A stretch of DNA of 64,000 nt from Salipaludibacillus neizhouensis. GTDB taxonomy: Bacteria; Bacillota; Bacilli; Bacillales; Salisediminibacteriaceae. Below the pieces are notes generated by a model. It was not told the origin of the DNA and did not search any database. It was given only the letters and a program-made list of their open reading frames with translations. Shown here one piece after another: positions 8,202-17,479 of the stretch. Within the stretch, counting starts at the first letter, position 1. Each line of letters opens with the position of its first letter. Made by a program: the position numbers and the translations under genes. The DNA is taken from assembly GCF_002886185.1 (NCBI RefSeq), contig NZ_KZ614146.1:1410930-1474929 (forward strand). The letters are read 5' to 3'.

Positions 8202-11021
8202 GTGATAGTATTGGATGTTGAGAAGAGACTGATAGTGAATTCAGGTAAAGGAAACTTGTTGAATGAATTGGTGAAATCATTAAAGGAATGTGAGAGCTTT
8301 TATTTTAGCGTGGCATTTGTTAATTTTAGTGGTCTGCAACTATTACTAGATTCTTTAAAAGAAGGTCAGGCAAAAGGTGTCAAAGGGAGAATAATTACTT
8401 CGACGTATTTAAATTTCACGGAAGCAAAAGCGCTTCACAAAATTACGACTTTTAATAATATTGATTTGAAGGTATTTGTAACCGATAGAGACATAGGTTT
8501 TCATACGAAGGTATACATATTCGAATTCAAAGAGTGTTACAAGGTCATTATAGGTTCTTCCAATATCACACAAAGTGCTTTGAAAAGTAATATTGAGTGG
8601 AATGTAGAAATTATCTCCAAATATAATGCGGCGTTTTTAAGAGATGTCTTGAAAGAATACGACACTTTATGGAAGAGCAGTGTGAATGCTGACAAGCGTT
8701 TTATCGATGAGTACGAGCAATTTATCAAAACGCTCACGACGGAACACAAAGTTCCAAACCTTATTTTTGAAAACTCCGAATACATTGTTCCAAATCGTAT
8801 GCAAAATCGAGCAATGGAAAACCTCGAGAGAGTGAGAGCCTTTGGAGAGAGCAAAGCACTCGTAATTGCCGCAACGGGAACAGGGAAGACATATATGTCA
8901 GCGTTTGACGTGAAAGCTTATAAGCCTCGTAAAATGCTGTTTATTGTACATAGAGAAGAAATATTAAAGAAAGCGAAAGAAACGTTCGAGCATCTCATTC
9001 CTAACAGAGGGATCACGTTTGGTCTATTAACAGGTAATCATAAAGACCATGAGGCCGATTATTTGTTTGCAACAATTCAAACGATGTCGAGATACTATAC
9101 TAATTTCACACAAGACGCTTTTGATTATTTAATAATTGATGAAGCTCATCACGCAACAAGCCCAACATATCAAACCGTGCTCAATTACTTTAAACCAACA
9201 TTCACCTTAGGAATGACGGCAACGCCAGAACGAAGTGATCATAATAATGTGTTTGAACTATTTGATAATAATGTCGCATTAGAAGTCCGATTACATGAAG
9301 CGTTGGAAGATGAGCTCGTTATTCCTTTTCACTATTTTGGAATTACTGATATCGATGAAGTGGATTTAAGTGATATAGATATCGATGATGTCGCAGAAGT
9401 AACGAGGAGATTGAAGGTCAATGAACGCGTGGACTTTATCATCGAAAAAATGACGTTCTATGGAAATGATGGCGTAAAACGAAAGTGCCTTGGTTTTTGC
9501 GCTAGTATTGATCATGCCAAATATATGTCCGAGCAGTTTAATGTGCGAGGAATTAAAAGTATTCATCTATCTGGGGAAGATTCTGTAGAAACACGGGAGA
9601 AGTTCACGAAAAGATTAGAAGATGATACGGATGAACTTGAAGTCATCTTCACGATTGACATTTTTAATGAAGGAGTCGACATCCCTTCTGTAAATACTGT
9701 CTTGATGTTAAGACCTACGAACTCGCCGATTATCTTTATCCAGCAATTAGGTCGAGGGCTTCGTAAACATGAAGGGAAAAACTTTTTAACTGTACTCGAC
9801 TTTATTGGGAATCACAGTAAAACATTTTTAATTGCGATTGCTTTAAACGGAAGTCGCTACTATGACAAAGAAAGTTTGAAAGTGGCGATCGCTACCGACT
9901 TTGCGAATATCCCAGGTGCTACACATATTCAAATGGATGAGATCGCACAGGAGAGAATTCTAGCTCAAATTGATCAAGAAAACTTCAACTCGATGAAATA
10001 CTTAAAGGATGAGTACTTTGAATTTAAAAAGATGAATGAGGGTTACATCCCTTATTACCTCGTTGATTATTTGAAATTTGACGGTGCACCTGATCCGGTT
10101 AAATTTATTGATAAAGAAAAAACGTACCTTGGTTTTGTCGGCAAAACAGAAAAAGATGATACGTTGAAAGCCCTGTTAACGAATGAAGTATTCGAAAAAG
10201 CTCTGAAAGAATTATCTAGTAAACTACCATTAAAAAGAATTCATGAATTCGTGATTATCAAGTTTCTATTAAAACATGACAATATTTCCATTGACAGAGC
10301 GAGAAGAGAAATACTTAAATTTGTCAAAGAAGTAGATGATGATACTATTCTGCATGCTTTTGAGTGCTTAAATCAAGATTACTATGATAGTTCGCAACAG
10401 AACAGGACCGTAAAGCTTTGTGAGTTGGAGAATGGCCAATTGTATAAGAGTAATGCATTTACGTCACTTCTCGAAAATGAAAACTATCTAAGTTATCTAG
10501 AAGACGTCTTAGTTTACGGAATCTTCCGATATGAAAAAGAATTTAAACAAGATTACTATGGCGTCCCACATTTCAAGTTATTTGAACAATATCAAATGAT
10601 AGATGCAGCTTTGCTTTCGAATTATCGAAAAACGCATTCGGCCTTTCGAGGATCAGGCTTATTAGCCAATGGGAACGAATATTTTCTTTTCATCGACTTG
10701 CACAAAGAAGAAGACATTGACGAAAGCATCAATTATAAAGATAAATTTATCGATCAACAATTCTTCCAATGGCAAAGTCAAAATTCTACCAAACAATCAT
10801 CTGAAAGAGGAAAAAACATCATTATGAACAGACAAAGAGGCATCAACCTCCACGTATTTGTACGTAAATACAAAGAGCTCGATGGCAAAACAGAGCCATT
10901 TATTTATATTGGCACAGGCAATACCGTTGAATACGAAGGCGAAAAGCCAATCACCGTCAAACTAGAACTGGAAAACGAAGTCCCACCAAATATTTATACG
11001 GAATTTGTAGAAAAAGTGTAG
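8202..11021 (+). CDS. PLD-domain DEAD/DEAH-box helicase with DUF3427-type C-terminus
   Basis: This 939-residue protein has an N-terminal phospholipase-D-like nuclease domain with HTKVYIF (about residue 100) and IIGSSNITQSAL, then a superfamily 2 helicase core: Walker A ATGTGKT (about 222), DEAHH (about 312), TATPE (about 338) and motif VI QQLGRGLRKHEGK (about 513). The long C-terminal part fits DUF3427. Such proteins are predicted nuclease-helicases acting on DNA and are common in defence islands. The listed start is GTG 8202, but TTG 8211 has a better placed AGGTGA site. The gene is intact, unlike its paralogue at 4.6-7.0 kb, and follows a Nudix gene. Confidence 0.9.
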   Translation: MIVLDVEKRLIVNSGKGNLLNELVKSLKECESFYFSVAFVNFSGLQLLLDSLKEGQAKGVKGRIITSTYLNFTEAKALHKITTFNNIDLKVFVTDRDIGFHTKVYIFEFKECYKVIIGSSNITQSALKSNIEWNVEIISKYNAAFLRDVLKEYDTLWKSSVNADKRFIDEYEQFIKTLTTEHKVPNLIFENSEYIVPNRMQNRAMENLERVRAFGESKALVIAATGTGKTYMSAFDVKAYKPRKMLFIVHREEILKKAKETFEHLIPNRGITFGLLTGNHKDHEADYLFATIQTMSRYYTNFTQDAFDYLIIDEAHHATSPTYQTVLNYFKPTFTLGMTATPERSDHNNVFELFDNNVALEVRLHEALEDELVIPFHYFGITDIDEVDLSDIDIDDVAEVTRRLKVNERVDFIIEKMTFYGNDGVKRKCLGFCASIDHAKYMSEQFNVRGIKSIHLSGEDSVETREKFTKRLEDDTDELEVIFTIDIFNEGVDIPSVNTVLMLRPTNSPIIFIQQLGRGLRKHEGKNFLTVLDFIGNHSKTFLIAIALNGSRYYDKESLKVAIATDFANIPGATHIQMDEIAQERILAQIDQENFNSMKYLKDEYFEFKKMNEGYIPYYLVDYLKFDGAPDPVKFIDKEKTYLGFVGKTEKDDTLKALLTNEVFEKALKELSSKLPLKRIHEFVIIKFLLKHDNISIDRARREILKFVKEVDDDTILHAFECLNQDYYDSSQQNRTVKLCELENGQLYKSNAFTSLLENENYLSYLEDVLVYGIFRYEKEFKQDYYGVPHFKLFEQYQMIDAALLSNYRKTHSAFRGSGLLANGNEYFLFIDLHKEEDIDESINYKDKFIDQQFFQWQSQNSTKQSSERGKNIIMNRQRGINLHVFVRKYKELDGKTEPFIYIGTGNTVEYEGEKPITVKLELENEVPPNIYTEFVEKV

Positions 11022-11048
11022 CCTTCTCGGATGAGGAGGTTTTTATTT
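11022..11048 (+). terminator. Terminator after the PLD-helicase gene
   Basis: The stem CCTTCTC/GAGGAGG (one G-T pair) with loop ggat is followed by TTTTTATTTTT directly after the helicase stop codon. Confidence 0.7.
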
Positions 11049-11213
11049 TTCCATATTTTTTTCGATAAAGTTAACGATATCAAATAAAATATAAATTATT
11101 GATGAAAAACATGTATTTAGAACCATAATTTGGTGATATAGTAGAAGGAGTATAGTCCTATTCAGTAGAAATGAATCTTGACTAACCAATAGAAATTGAG
11201 AGGGAGAATTAAA

Positions 11214-12599
11214 ATGAAGAAGAAATTATTATGTTTTTCAATTATTTTGCTATTATGCTTTTCTGTATTCACTACGGTCAATGCTCACTCGGGGAGAACA
11301 GATAGTAGCGGTGGTCATAACTGTACGGAAAAATCGGTTGCAAAAGGTTTGTGTACGGAGTATCACTATCATAACGGAGGTACTAGTGAAAGTTCGCCTT
11401 CCTCATCTAGTGGCTCAACTTCTACCCCTGTAGAAACAAAATCAGCAACTCAAATTGCTCAAGAAGAGAAAACAGAAGGAGAGAATAAAGGTTACACAAC
11501 TGGAGTGAATGAAGGGTATGAAGGTCAAAAAACCAATTCTACCTCTAGCGGTTCGGATGCTTATAAAGAAGGGTACCAATTAGGCTATGAAAAAGGATAT
11601 AGTGAAGGTTTAGCCAAGTTAGAAGCGGAGAAGAAAAAGAAATTAGAACAAGAGAGAGCAGAAGGAGAAAAAGAAGGATATTCGGTGGGAGGGGATGATG
11701 GTTATGAAGGAAAAAAGACCAATTCTACTACCAGCGGAACAAATGCTTATAAAGAGGGATATGGTACAGGGTATGACAATGGATACGAAGAAGGAGTAGA
11801 GAAATTTGAAAAAGAAAGAGCAAAAGGAGAAAAAGAAGGATATGCAATAGGCGTGGCAGAAGGTTATGAGGAAGAAGAGATCGATTCGTCTACAAGTGGT
11901 ACTGATGCTTATAAAGAGGGATATAAGAAAGGGTTTGAAAAAGGGTACGATGAAGGACTAGAAAAATTAGAAGAAGAGAAAAAGGCTGCGGAAGAATCTG
12001 GGGTTGAACAGGGGTTGGCTCAAGATGAGATCGATATACCTGAAGAGTATGAAGAAGATGATAAATTAAAGAAAGCTTATGAAGTTGGTTTTAAAAAAGG
12101 CGTAACAGAGCGTGATGAAGAAAACATGAAAGTGTACATGGAACAAGGCGTTAAAGATGGAAATGCAGATAAAAGAAATGAACCAATGGATGTAAAGGCA
12201 ATTTACATTGAAGCTTATGACGAAGGTTATGAAGATGGACAAGTTCAATTAAAAGATAGTTATATTGAACAAGGGTTTGAAGCAGCATTCACAATGCTTG
12301 CTTACGAGGAACCTAATTTAGCTAAAGATAGTTATAATGAGTGGTATAAAGAAGGTTTTGATTCTAATACGAAGATTTCTTCTATAGTCGAATCAGCATA
12401 TGATATGGGCTTAAATGGAGACGATCTAGTTATTCCTGAAGAGTATGATAAAGCAGAATTTCTCTATCAACACCACTATGATCTGGGGAATCAACAAAGA
12501 AGTGCGGATAACACTAAAACAGCTGGTGGACTGTTCGGGGCTGGCTTTTTAAGTTGGTTTGGAAGACGGTTTTATGTAGCTAGAAAAATGATTAAATAG
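11214..12599 (+). CDS. Secreted YHYH-motif protein with Gly-Tyr-rich charged repeats
   Basis: The start is ATG 11214, with AGGGAG seven bases upstream. The protein (461 residues) has a signal peptide (MKKKLLCFSIILLLCFSVF, cleavage near VNAHS), then a YHYH domain (HSGRTDSSGGHNC ... TEYHYHNGG) of the kind seen in secreted Bacillus proteins. A Ser/Thr-rich linker follows, then three units of about 55-60 residues built on AYKEGY..GY..GY.EG and EGEKEGY, separated by Lys/Glu-rich helices. Two more distant units follow. The C-terminus has a hydrophobic Gly-rich stretch (AGGLFGAGFLSWFG) and basic residues but no LPXTG motif. Role unknown; surface attachment or metal binding are possibilities. The small gene after it probably shares its transcript. 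Confidence 0.8.
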   Translation: MKKKLLCFSIILLLCFSVFTTVNAHSGRTDSSGGHNCTEKSVAKGLCTEYHYHNGGTSESSPSSSSGSTSTPVETKSATQIAQEEKTEGENKGYTTGVNEGYEGQKTNSTSSGSDAYKEGYQLGYEKGYSEGLAKLEAEKKKKLEQERAEGEKEGYSVGGDDGYEGKKTNSTTSGTNAYKEGYGTGYDNGYEEGVEKFEKERAKGEKEGYAIGVAEGYEEEEIDSSTSGTDAYKEGYKKGFEKGYDEGLEKLEEEKKAAEESGVEQGLAQDEIDIPEEYEEDDKLKKAYEVGFKKGVTERDEENMKVYMEQGVKDGNADKRNEPMDVKAIYIEAYDEGYEDGQVQLKDSYIEQGFEAAFTMLAYEEPNLAKDSYNEWYKEGFDSNTKISSIVESAYDMGLNGDDLVIPEEYDKAEFLYQHHYDLGNQQRSADNTKTAGGLFGAGFLSWFGRRFYVARKMIK

Positions 12600-12610
12600 G
12601 AGGAGAATAA

Positions 12611-12796
12611 ATGGGTATTTATCAAAAGCTTTGTTACAAAGTAGAAGATGCATTTGTAGGTGTGATGGCTAAGAAACAAGACTCGGAAGTGGTTAGAGAA
12701 AAAGTTGAAAGTTATAGAATATCGAAAGAAGATGCTAAAAAAACAACTAAATTAGAAAAAGTGCCTGAGGAAGAACAAGTGGAAGAGGTTAAATAA
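12611..12796 (+). CDS. Small hypothetical protein, 61 residues
   Basis: I do not recognise this charged, Lys/Glu-rich protein. A strong AGGAGGAG site precedes its ATG, it begins 11 bases after the YHYH protein gene, and a clear terminator follows. It is therefore very likely a real second gene of that operon. It has no signal peptide or membrane segment, so it would stay in the cytoplasm while its neighbour is exported. Confidence 0.65.
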   Translation: MGIYQKLCYKVEDAFVGVMAKKQDSEVVREKVESYRISKEDAKKTTKLEKVPEEEQVEEVK

Positions 12797-12805
12797 TTTT
12801 TCTGC

Positions 12806-12848
12806 ACCATGCTCACATAAGTGGTTTTATGTGAGCATGGTTTTTGTT
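12806..12848. terminator. Strong terminator between convergent genes
   Basis: The stem CCATGCTCACATAA pairs with TTATGTGAGCATGG around a short loop and is followed by TTTTTGTTT. It ends the YHYH operon and can also serve the convergent NERD gene on the other strand. Confidence 0.85.
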
Positions 12849-12855
12849 TAAGGAT

Positions 12856-13683
12856 TTATTTAATCGCTTTCTGATGGTCAAAACAATATATCTCACCTTT
12901 GAACTTCTGTTTAGACAAACAATAGCTCCTCACTTTAGCAGAAACAGGCTTATGACATTTTGCACAAGTAAACGGTTGATTTGTAACTTCGTTGATAGTC
13001 TGGTTTTTCAATGCTTGAGTATGTCTTTCTCTGATTTTTGCATCAGCAATGTTCGCATTTGAAAACCTCTTATAAATGATAGAAATATCATCACTACTTA
13101 ATAACGGTTCCTTATGTTGGAGTTTCAAAGTGGAGATTTTCCTATGTATGAACTCTGATAATTCGATGTCATATACAAGAAGTTCATCAGAAGTAATTTT
13201 ACGGTAATCGACTCCTACTTTAAATGTGCAGCGCTTTGTAAATGATACCATTGAAATGAATATTTCTTTATGGTTTAAATCTACTAATGTTTTTAGTGCT
13301 TGTATATGACCGTAGTTTTGTACAAAGGGGTTCATCATTTTGAACTTCCCGTTTACTAACCACGTATTTCTTTCCTTGCCGCCATAAATGGTCCCCTTGT
13401 AATTTTTCGTTTCAATCACAATGATGCCATAAGGAGAAAGTATGACGTGATCAATTTGTGAATAGCCGGATTTTGCTTTCTTGTTTTCTATGAGTAGATC
13501 ACTTAAATACAGAATATCTTTTGGTAACTGATCCAATTGAATATCAATCTTATATTCTCCGATTTCTCCCTTTCTAGCAGCAACCATCTCTGTCGAAATA
13601 TTAGGCTTTGGTGGGTGAGTGTTCTTTTCGCTTTTTTTAGAAGGCTCATCTTTCTTTTTCTTAAAGAAGTTTAAAAATGACAT
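12856..13683 (-). CDS. NERD-domain nuclease-like protein with C-terminal zinc ribbon
   Basis: The 275-residue protein has a basic N-terminus, then a NERD domain (nuclease-related domain, PD-(D/E)XK fold) whose core reads IDHVILSPYGIIVIETKNYKG, the D ... E-x-K catalytic pattern. The C-terminus carries CAKCHKPV and a second Cys pair, a likely zinc ribbon. NERD proteins are predicted DNA-processing nucleases. The start ATG follows AAGGAGG at good spacing. It is divergent from the Mrr-like gene, and a second NERD protein lies 1 kb further on, so this is a nuclease-rich neighbourhood. Substrate unknown. Confidence 0.87.
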   Translation of the reverse strand: MSFLNFFKKKKDEPSKKSEKNTHPPKPNISTEMVAARKGEIGEYKIDIQLDQLPKDILYLSDLLIENKKAKSGYSQIDHVILSPYGIIVIETKNYKGTIYGGKERNTWLVNGKFKMMNPFVQNYGHIQALKTLVDLNHKEIFISMVSFTKRCTFKVGVDYRKITSDELLVYDIELSEFIHRKISTLKLQHKEPLLSSDDISIIYKRFSNANIADAKIRERHTQALKNQTINEVTNQPFTCAKCHKPVSAKVRSYCLSKQKFKGEIYCFDHQKAIK

Positions 13684-13803
13684 AATATCCTCCTTATTTG
13701 ATTTTACATTCCCTTTAACACATCTTTAGAACCATGTTAAGAACATAATAACATATTTATATGATAAAATAGACTCATATGATAAAGAGGGAGGAAAATC
13801 TAA

Positions 13804-14478
13804 ATGACTAAGAAGACCAAAAAACAATTATCGAGAGGTATTGCTGCATTTATTTTTCTTGTAGGGATATATTTTTATTACATGATTTATGAAGGGACAA
13901 GTGTAGTAATTTTCATTGGTTTGTTCATAGCTGTTCCAGTTATTGAAGGAGTACTTAATATGCTACTCAATAATAAGAAAACCTCTAAGAAGAGTGTGCA
14001 AAGACAGCCAAGTAGTAAAAATATCCGAGTAAAAGAAAAATCTAACCGGCTATTACCTGATAAAGAACTAATTAATATCTCATTGGGTGAGCTGTCATGG
14101 CGTGAGTTTGAAAGGTTATGTTTCTTGTACTTTAAGGCAATGGGATATAAGCCAAGAGAAACTAGACAGGGGGCGGATGGTGGTGTGGATTTAATCATCT
14201 ACAATCGTTACCATAAAGCAGATGAAGCAATTCAGATCAAACATTACATACATTCCAAAAATCAAATTACTATTAAAACCATCCGAGAATTAAATTCAGC
14301 GAAACGTAATCATAATTGTATTCTATCAAGGTTTATTACTTCATCAACCTATACAAAGAAAGCTTTGAAACAAGCTGATGATTTAAAGATGACTTGTAAT
14401 GATATTACATGGGTGACAAACAAACTTGTAAAATGGCAGGAACAAGAACGTATGAAGAGAGTCGGAAAAACTGTCTAG
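13804..14478 (+). CDS. Membrane-anchored Mrr-like restriction endonuclease
   Basis: The 224-residue protein starts with two hydrophobic helices (about residues 12-57) and a basic linker, followed by an Mrr_cat domain from about residue 95. Visible catalytic pattern: ELSWREFERLC, then GADGGVDLII and AIQIKHY, which give the D ... Q-x-K active site of Mrr-type enzymes. These enzymes cut DNA, in some members DNA carrying modified bases. The ATG follows GGGAGGAAA. Membrane placement of a restriction-like nuclease is a recurring arrangement and would suit attack on incoming DNA. It is transcribed away from the NERD gene. Confidence 0.87.
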   Translation: MTKKTKKQLSRGIAAFIFLVGIYFYYMIYEGTSVVIFIGLFIAVPVIEGVLNMLLNNKKTSKKSVQRQPSSKNIRVKEKSNRLLPDKELINISLGELSWREFERLCFLYFKAMGYKPRETRQGADGGVDLIIYNRYHKADEAIQIKHYIHSKNQITIKTIRELNSAKRNHNCILSRFITSSTYTKKALKQADDLKMTCNDITWVTNKLVKWQEQERMKRVGKTV

Positions 14479-14847
14479 TAACTATATATAGTCTTAAACT
14501 GCTGCTTGGCATTTAAACAGGAGATTAAGAGGTTGTTTTTGATTAACGAGGACTTACTAACCTTAAAGAATATCATGTAACTAATTTAGTAATTGATTGA
14601 ATGGCACTGAGAACTCTTACTCTTAGCTATCTGAATAAGAACTAAAAAATGTAAACATAAATTTCAATATTTTCTAGAGATGAGCATTCTAATCTCTATA
14701 TGAATTTTTCAGTTTTAAATAGGTTATACGGGACTTTTCTAGTGGTATTTAATAATAATTGTCTTTTTCAACAAATTTCGACGGTATATTTATAGGGATA
14801 ATGATATAGTTCGAACATACATACATAATTAAAAGGGTGTGCTGTGA
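14479..14847. other. 369-base intergenic stretch with a dispersed repeat
   Basis: No gene is seen. Bases 14603-14690 (cactgagaac ... ctgaataagaacta ... gatgagcatt) recur in similar order at 59631-59790. The nature of this repeat is unknown. The last part contains the ribosome binding region of the NERD-HRDC gene. Confidence 0.5.
14603..14690 (+). repeat. Dispersed repeat of unknown type, copy 1
   Basis: Shares the ordered pieces cactgaga, ctgaataagaactaa and gatgagcatt with 59631-59790. It is not a clear palindrome and has no open frame. Confidence 0.45.
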
Positions 14848-15948
14848 ATGTTATTAAAGAATATTTTCAAAGCCTTGTCTGATAAAAGGGATATAAAAAC
14901 AGCAATTTTTAAAAAGGAATTCTCAGAAATTCCTCAGAATATTACGCAATTACAGTCATTATTGGAGGATACATCAGGGATCATTGATAAAAAACGTGTA
15001 GAAAATGATCTGAAGTTATTTAAAATCGGGTTAATTGGCGAATCAAATGTGAACTACGAGTTAAAGAACTCCATGCTTCCGATGATTTGTTTTCATGATG
15101 TTCGATTACAGGTGGAGGATTATACGGCGCAGTTTGATTTCATTGTCGTTACCCACAGTGTGATCTATGTCATTGAAACGAAGAAACTATATGGAGACAT
15201 TGAGGTCAATGATTCTGGCGCATTTATTCGGAAAATTAGGTATGGCAAGGGGCTTAAAAGAGAGGGAATGTATAGCCCTATCACACAAAGTGAAAGACAC
15301 TGTAGGATCCTCAAGAAAATCTTAACCGATCAAGGTTTTATAAAGAAAACACCCGTTAAACCCGTTGTTGTACTCGCTAATCCTAAATCAATTATCGATA
15401 AAAAGCGTGCCCCACAGGCTGTGAAGGATCTCATTATAAAGTCTGATCAACTCGTAAACTATTTATCAGAAGACATGAAACGACATAGAAAAGATCGCTA
15501 TATGATGGACGATTTCATCACGAATATTAGTGATTTCATAATGGCCAATAATAAAACAGTAGACATAGATATGGAGAAATATAAATTAGACGCAAAACGT
15601 AAACCAGCAACAAAAACAAGAGTAGTGCTAGACACGGAACTAAAAACGAAAACAGAATCTGAGCCAAAGTTAAAAGTAGAGCCTGTGAAAAGTATAAAGC
15701 CTATTGCACCGATTAAGAAAGAAACTAGTAAAGAAGCGCTATACACAGAGCTTAAAGAATACCGGCTAAAGCAAGCAAAGCTTGAGGAAATGAAACCATA
15801 CTTGATCTTCTATAATTCAACATTAGATGAAATCATTGAGAAAATGCCGACAAGTGTAGATGACCTCTTGAACGTAAAAGGCTTTGGAAAAGTTAAAGCA
15901 GAGAAGTACGGCCCGGCTGTTATTGAGATTGTGAAGATGTATCGTTGA
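14848..15948 (+). CDS. NERD-domain protein with C-terminal HRDC domain
   Basis: This 366-residue protein carries a NERD nuclease-related domain (about residues 60-190) with the core FDFIVVTHSVIYVIETKKLYGD, which has the D ... E-x-K pattern. A Lys/Pro-rich linker (about 245-295) leads to an HRDC domain ending VDDLLNVKGFGKVKAEKYG. HRDC domains bind DNA and are known from RecQ helicases and RNase D. The combination suggests a DNA- or RNA-processing nuclease. The ATG follows a weak AAGGGTGTG site. It lies between the Mrr-like gene and the SIR2-HerA pair; a short HRDC-like relic reappears after HerA. Confidence 0.87.
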   Translation: MLLKNIFKALSDKRDIKTAIFKKEFSEIPQNITQLQSLLEDTSGIIDKKRVENDLKLFKIGLIGESNVNYELKNSMLPMICFHDVRLQVEDYTAQFDFIVVTHSVIYVIETKKLYGDIEVNDSGAFIRKIRYGKGLKREGMYSPITQSERHCRILKKILTDQGFIKKTPVKPVVVLANPKSIIDKKRAPQAVKDLIIKSDQLVNYLSEDMKRHRKDRYMMDDFITNISDFIMANNKTVDIDMEKYKLDAKRKPATKTRVVLDTELKTKTESEPKLKVEPVKSIKPIAPIKKETSKEALYTELKEYRLKQAKLEEMKPYLIFYNSTLDEIIEKMPTSVDDLLNVKGFGKVKAEKYGPAVIEIVKMYR

Positions 15949-16321
15949 GTAAAATAACATTACTGGCTTACAGGTAATGGTAGAGGCTCTACTTTAATAG
16001 AGTAAGGAAAATTGCTAGTTGTAAAACATGTATACTCTGTATACTCCATTAAGATAACCCTCTGAATTGGCAGAGCTATTTATGAAATCAAATCAAATGA
16101 ATAAATGGTAATCTGGCAAATACTGTGTAGCGTGCAATATTAGGAGAAAGAGGCTTTTTAAATAGCAGAAATTATTTTACTTATAGTATATATAAATGAA
16201 TATGAGCTTGCAGTGGTAATTTACAGGGAAGTTTACTCTATTACTTTAATGAGTAAACTTCACATGATAACTAGAAATTTAACTAAAAAACTTTCAAGGT
16301 CCTATACTAGGAGTGATAGAT
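15949..16321. other. 373-base intergenic stretch before the SIR2-HerA operon
   Basis: No gene is seen. The only clear structure is a perfect 11-bp inverted repeat at 16228-16261, about 60 bases before the SIR2 start. The rest is AT-rich and probably carries the operon promoter. Confidence 0.5.
16228..16261. promoter_or_regulatory. Perfect inverted repeat upstream of the SIR2 gene
   Basis: GAAGTTTACTC and GAGTAAACTTC form an 11-bp stem around 12 bases. There is no T-run, so it is not a standard terminator. It may be an operator or a leader hairpin for the defence operon. Confidence 0.45.
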
Positions 16322-17467
16322 ATGAGTAAATTTGATCAATTGTTTGAAGAATTAAATAAGCACCTTGATAGCACTAATCAAAATTGGCTCTTTGGAGCTG
16401 GAATAAGCTATCAATCGAATATCCCTTTAATGATACCAATGACTAAAAAAATTGAAGAAGATCTTCTTCAAGATAATACGACAACATTTTTAAGTATAAA
16501 GGAATTTTTACCTGTTGATTCTCACATCGAGCATTATTTAAGCCATATTGGAGATTTAATAGCCTTAATAGAAAGATCGAATAAGCATGAATTAACAATT
16601 AATAATGTAACTTATAATTATTATTCTTTAGTAACTTTGTACAATGAAATCATAAGCCTAATAGGAGACTTAGTGAGATATGGGTATAAGGAAAGTGAAA
16701 AAATTCAAGGCAACATAAATTGGCCTATAGTAGAAATTAAGTATCATAAAGCTTTTGTAAGAACACTATTCAATAGAAGATCAAACTTAGAAAACATTAC
16801 AAATATTAATTTTTTTACTACAAACTATGACACGTTGTTAGAAGATGCTCTCGCACTTGAAAAGAAGTTAGTTATTGATGGGTTTACAGGTGGATCTATG
16901 GGTTTTTGGAATCCAAAAGTATTTAATACTAGCTATCAAGCTAGCACATTCAAACTTTTTAAACTTCATGGTTCTATCGATTGGCATAAGGATGATGAAA
17001 ATGGCTTAATTAGATGCAGATATGGGACGAAATACTTGTCAGATAATTCTAATCTTTTAATCTATCCCCAAGCAACCAAATATATTGAAACACAAAAAGA
17101 TCCATTTGCTTTTCTATTTAATAAATTCAGAGAAAGCCTCAATATAGAAAGAGATAATGTTCTAGTTACATGCGGTTACAGTTTTGGTGATAACCATATA
17201 AATAATGAGATTGAAATGTCAATGTCTCTACCAGACAATAAAACTAATCTCTTAATATTTATTAAAGAGAGCTGGATAGAGGCTGAAGACAAAACTACAC
17301 TGCCAGAGATACTTATTAAATGGTTAGATGATAGTAATTTTCGGAATAGAGTATTTGTAATGAGTGATCAAGGCTTATATAACGAAAGTAGTAATATAGA
17401 GAAGGAACAAGGAGAAAATACATATGATTGGTGGACGTTTGAAGGATTGACTAATTTATTAGATTAA
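16322..17467 (+). CDS. SIR2-family NAD-consuming effector of a SIR2-HerA (Nezha) system
   Basis: The 381-residue protein has the SIR2 fold signature: WLFGAGIS (NAD-binding start), FFTTNYDTLLED (about residue 165) and KLHGSIDW (about 215), the histidine of which is the catalytic base in sirtuin-type enzymes. In bacterial defence, such proteins deplete NAD when phage is sensed. The ATG at 16322 is chosen because AGGAG lies eight bases upstream; GTG 16313 overlaps that site. HerA follows after 12 bases. SIR2-HerA pairs are an established anti-phage system, described under the name Nezha. The function here is inferred from this family match and gene order. Confidence 0.9.
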   Translation: MSKFDQLFEELNKHLDSTNQNWLFGAGISYQSNIPLMIPMTKKIEEDLLQDNTTTFLSIKEFLPVDSHIEHYLSHIGDLIALIERSNKHELTINNVTYNYYSLVTLYNEIISLIGDLVRYGYKESEKIQGNINWPIVEIKYHKAFVRTLFNRRSNLENITNINFFTTNYDTLLEDALALEKKLVIDGFTGGSMGFWNPKVFNTSYQASTFKLFKLHGSIDWHKDDENGLIRCRYGTKYLSDNSNLLIYPQATKYIETQKDPFAFLFNKFRESLNIERDNVLVTCGYSFGDNHINNEIEMSMSLPDNKTNLLIFIKESWIEAEDKTTLPEILIKWLDDSNFRNRVFVMSDQGLYNESSNIEKEQGENTYDWWTFEGLTNLLD

Positions 17468-17479
17468 CGGAGGTTCTTG

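Noticed and set aside
11500-12100. Possible CRISPR-like periodicity
   Set aside because: The periodicity comes from the coding repeats of the YHYH protein; units are about 170-180 bases, in frame, and diverged.
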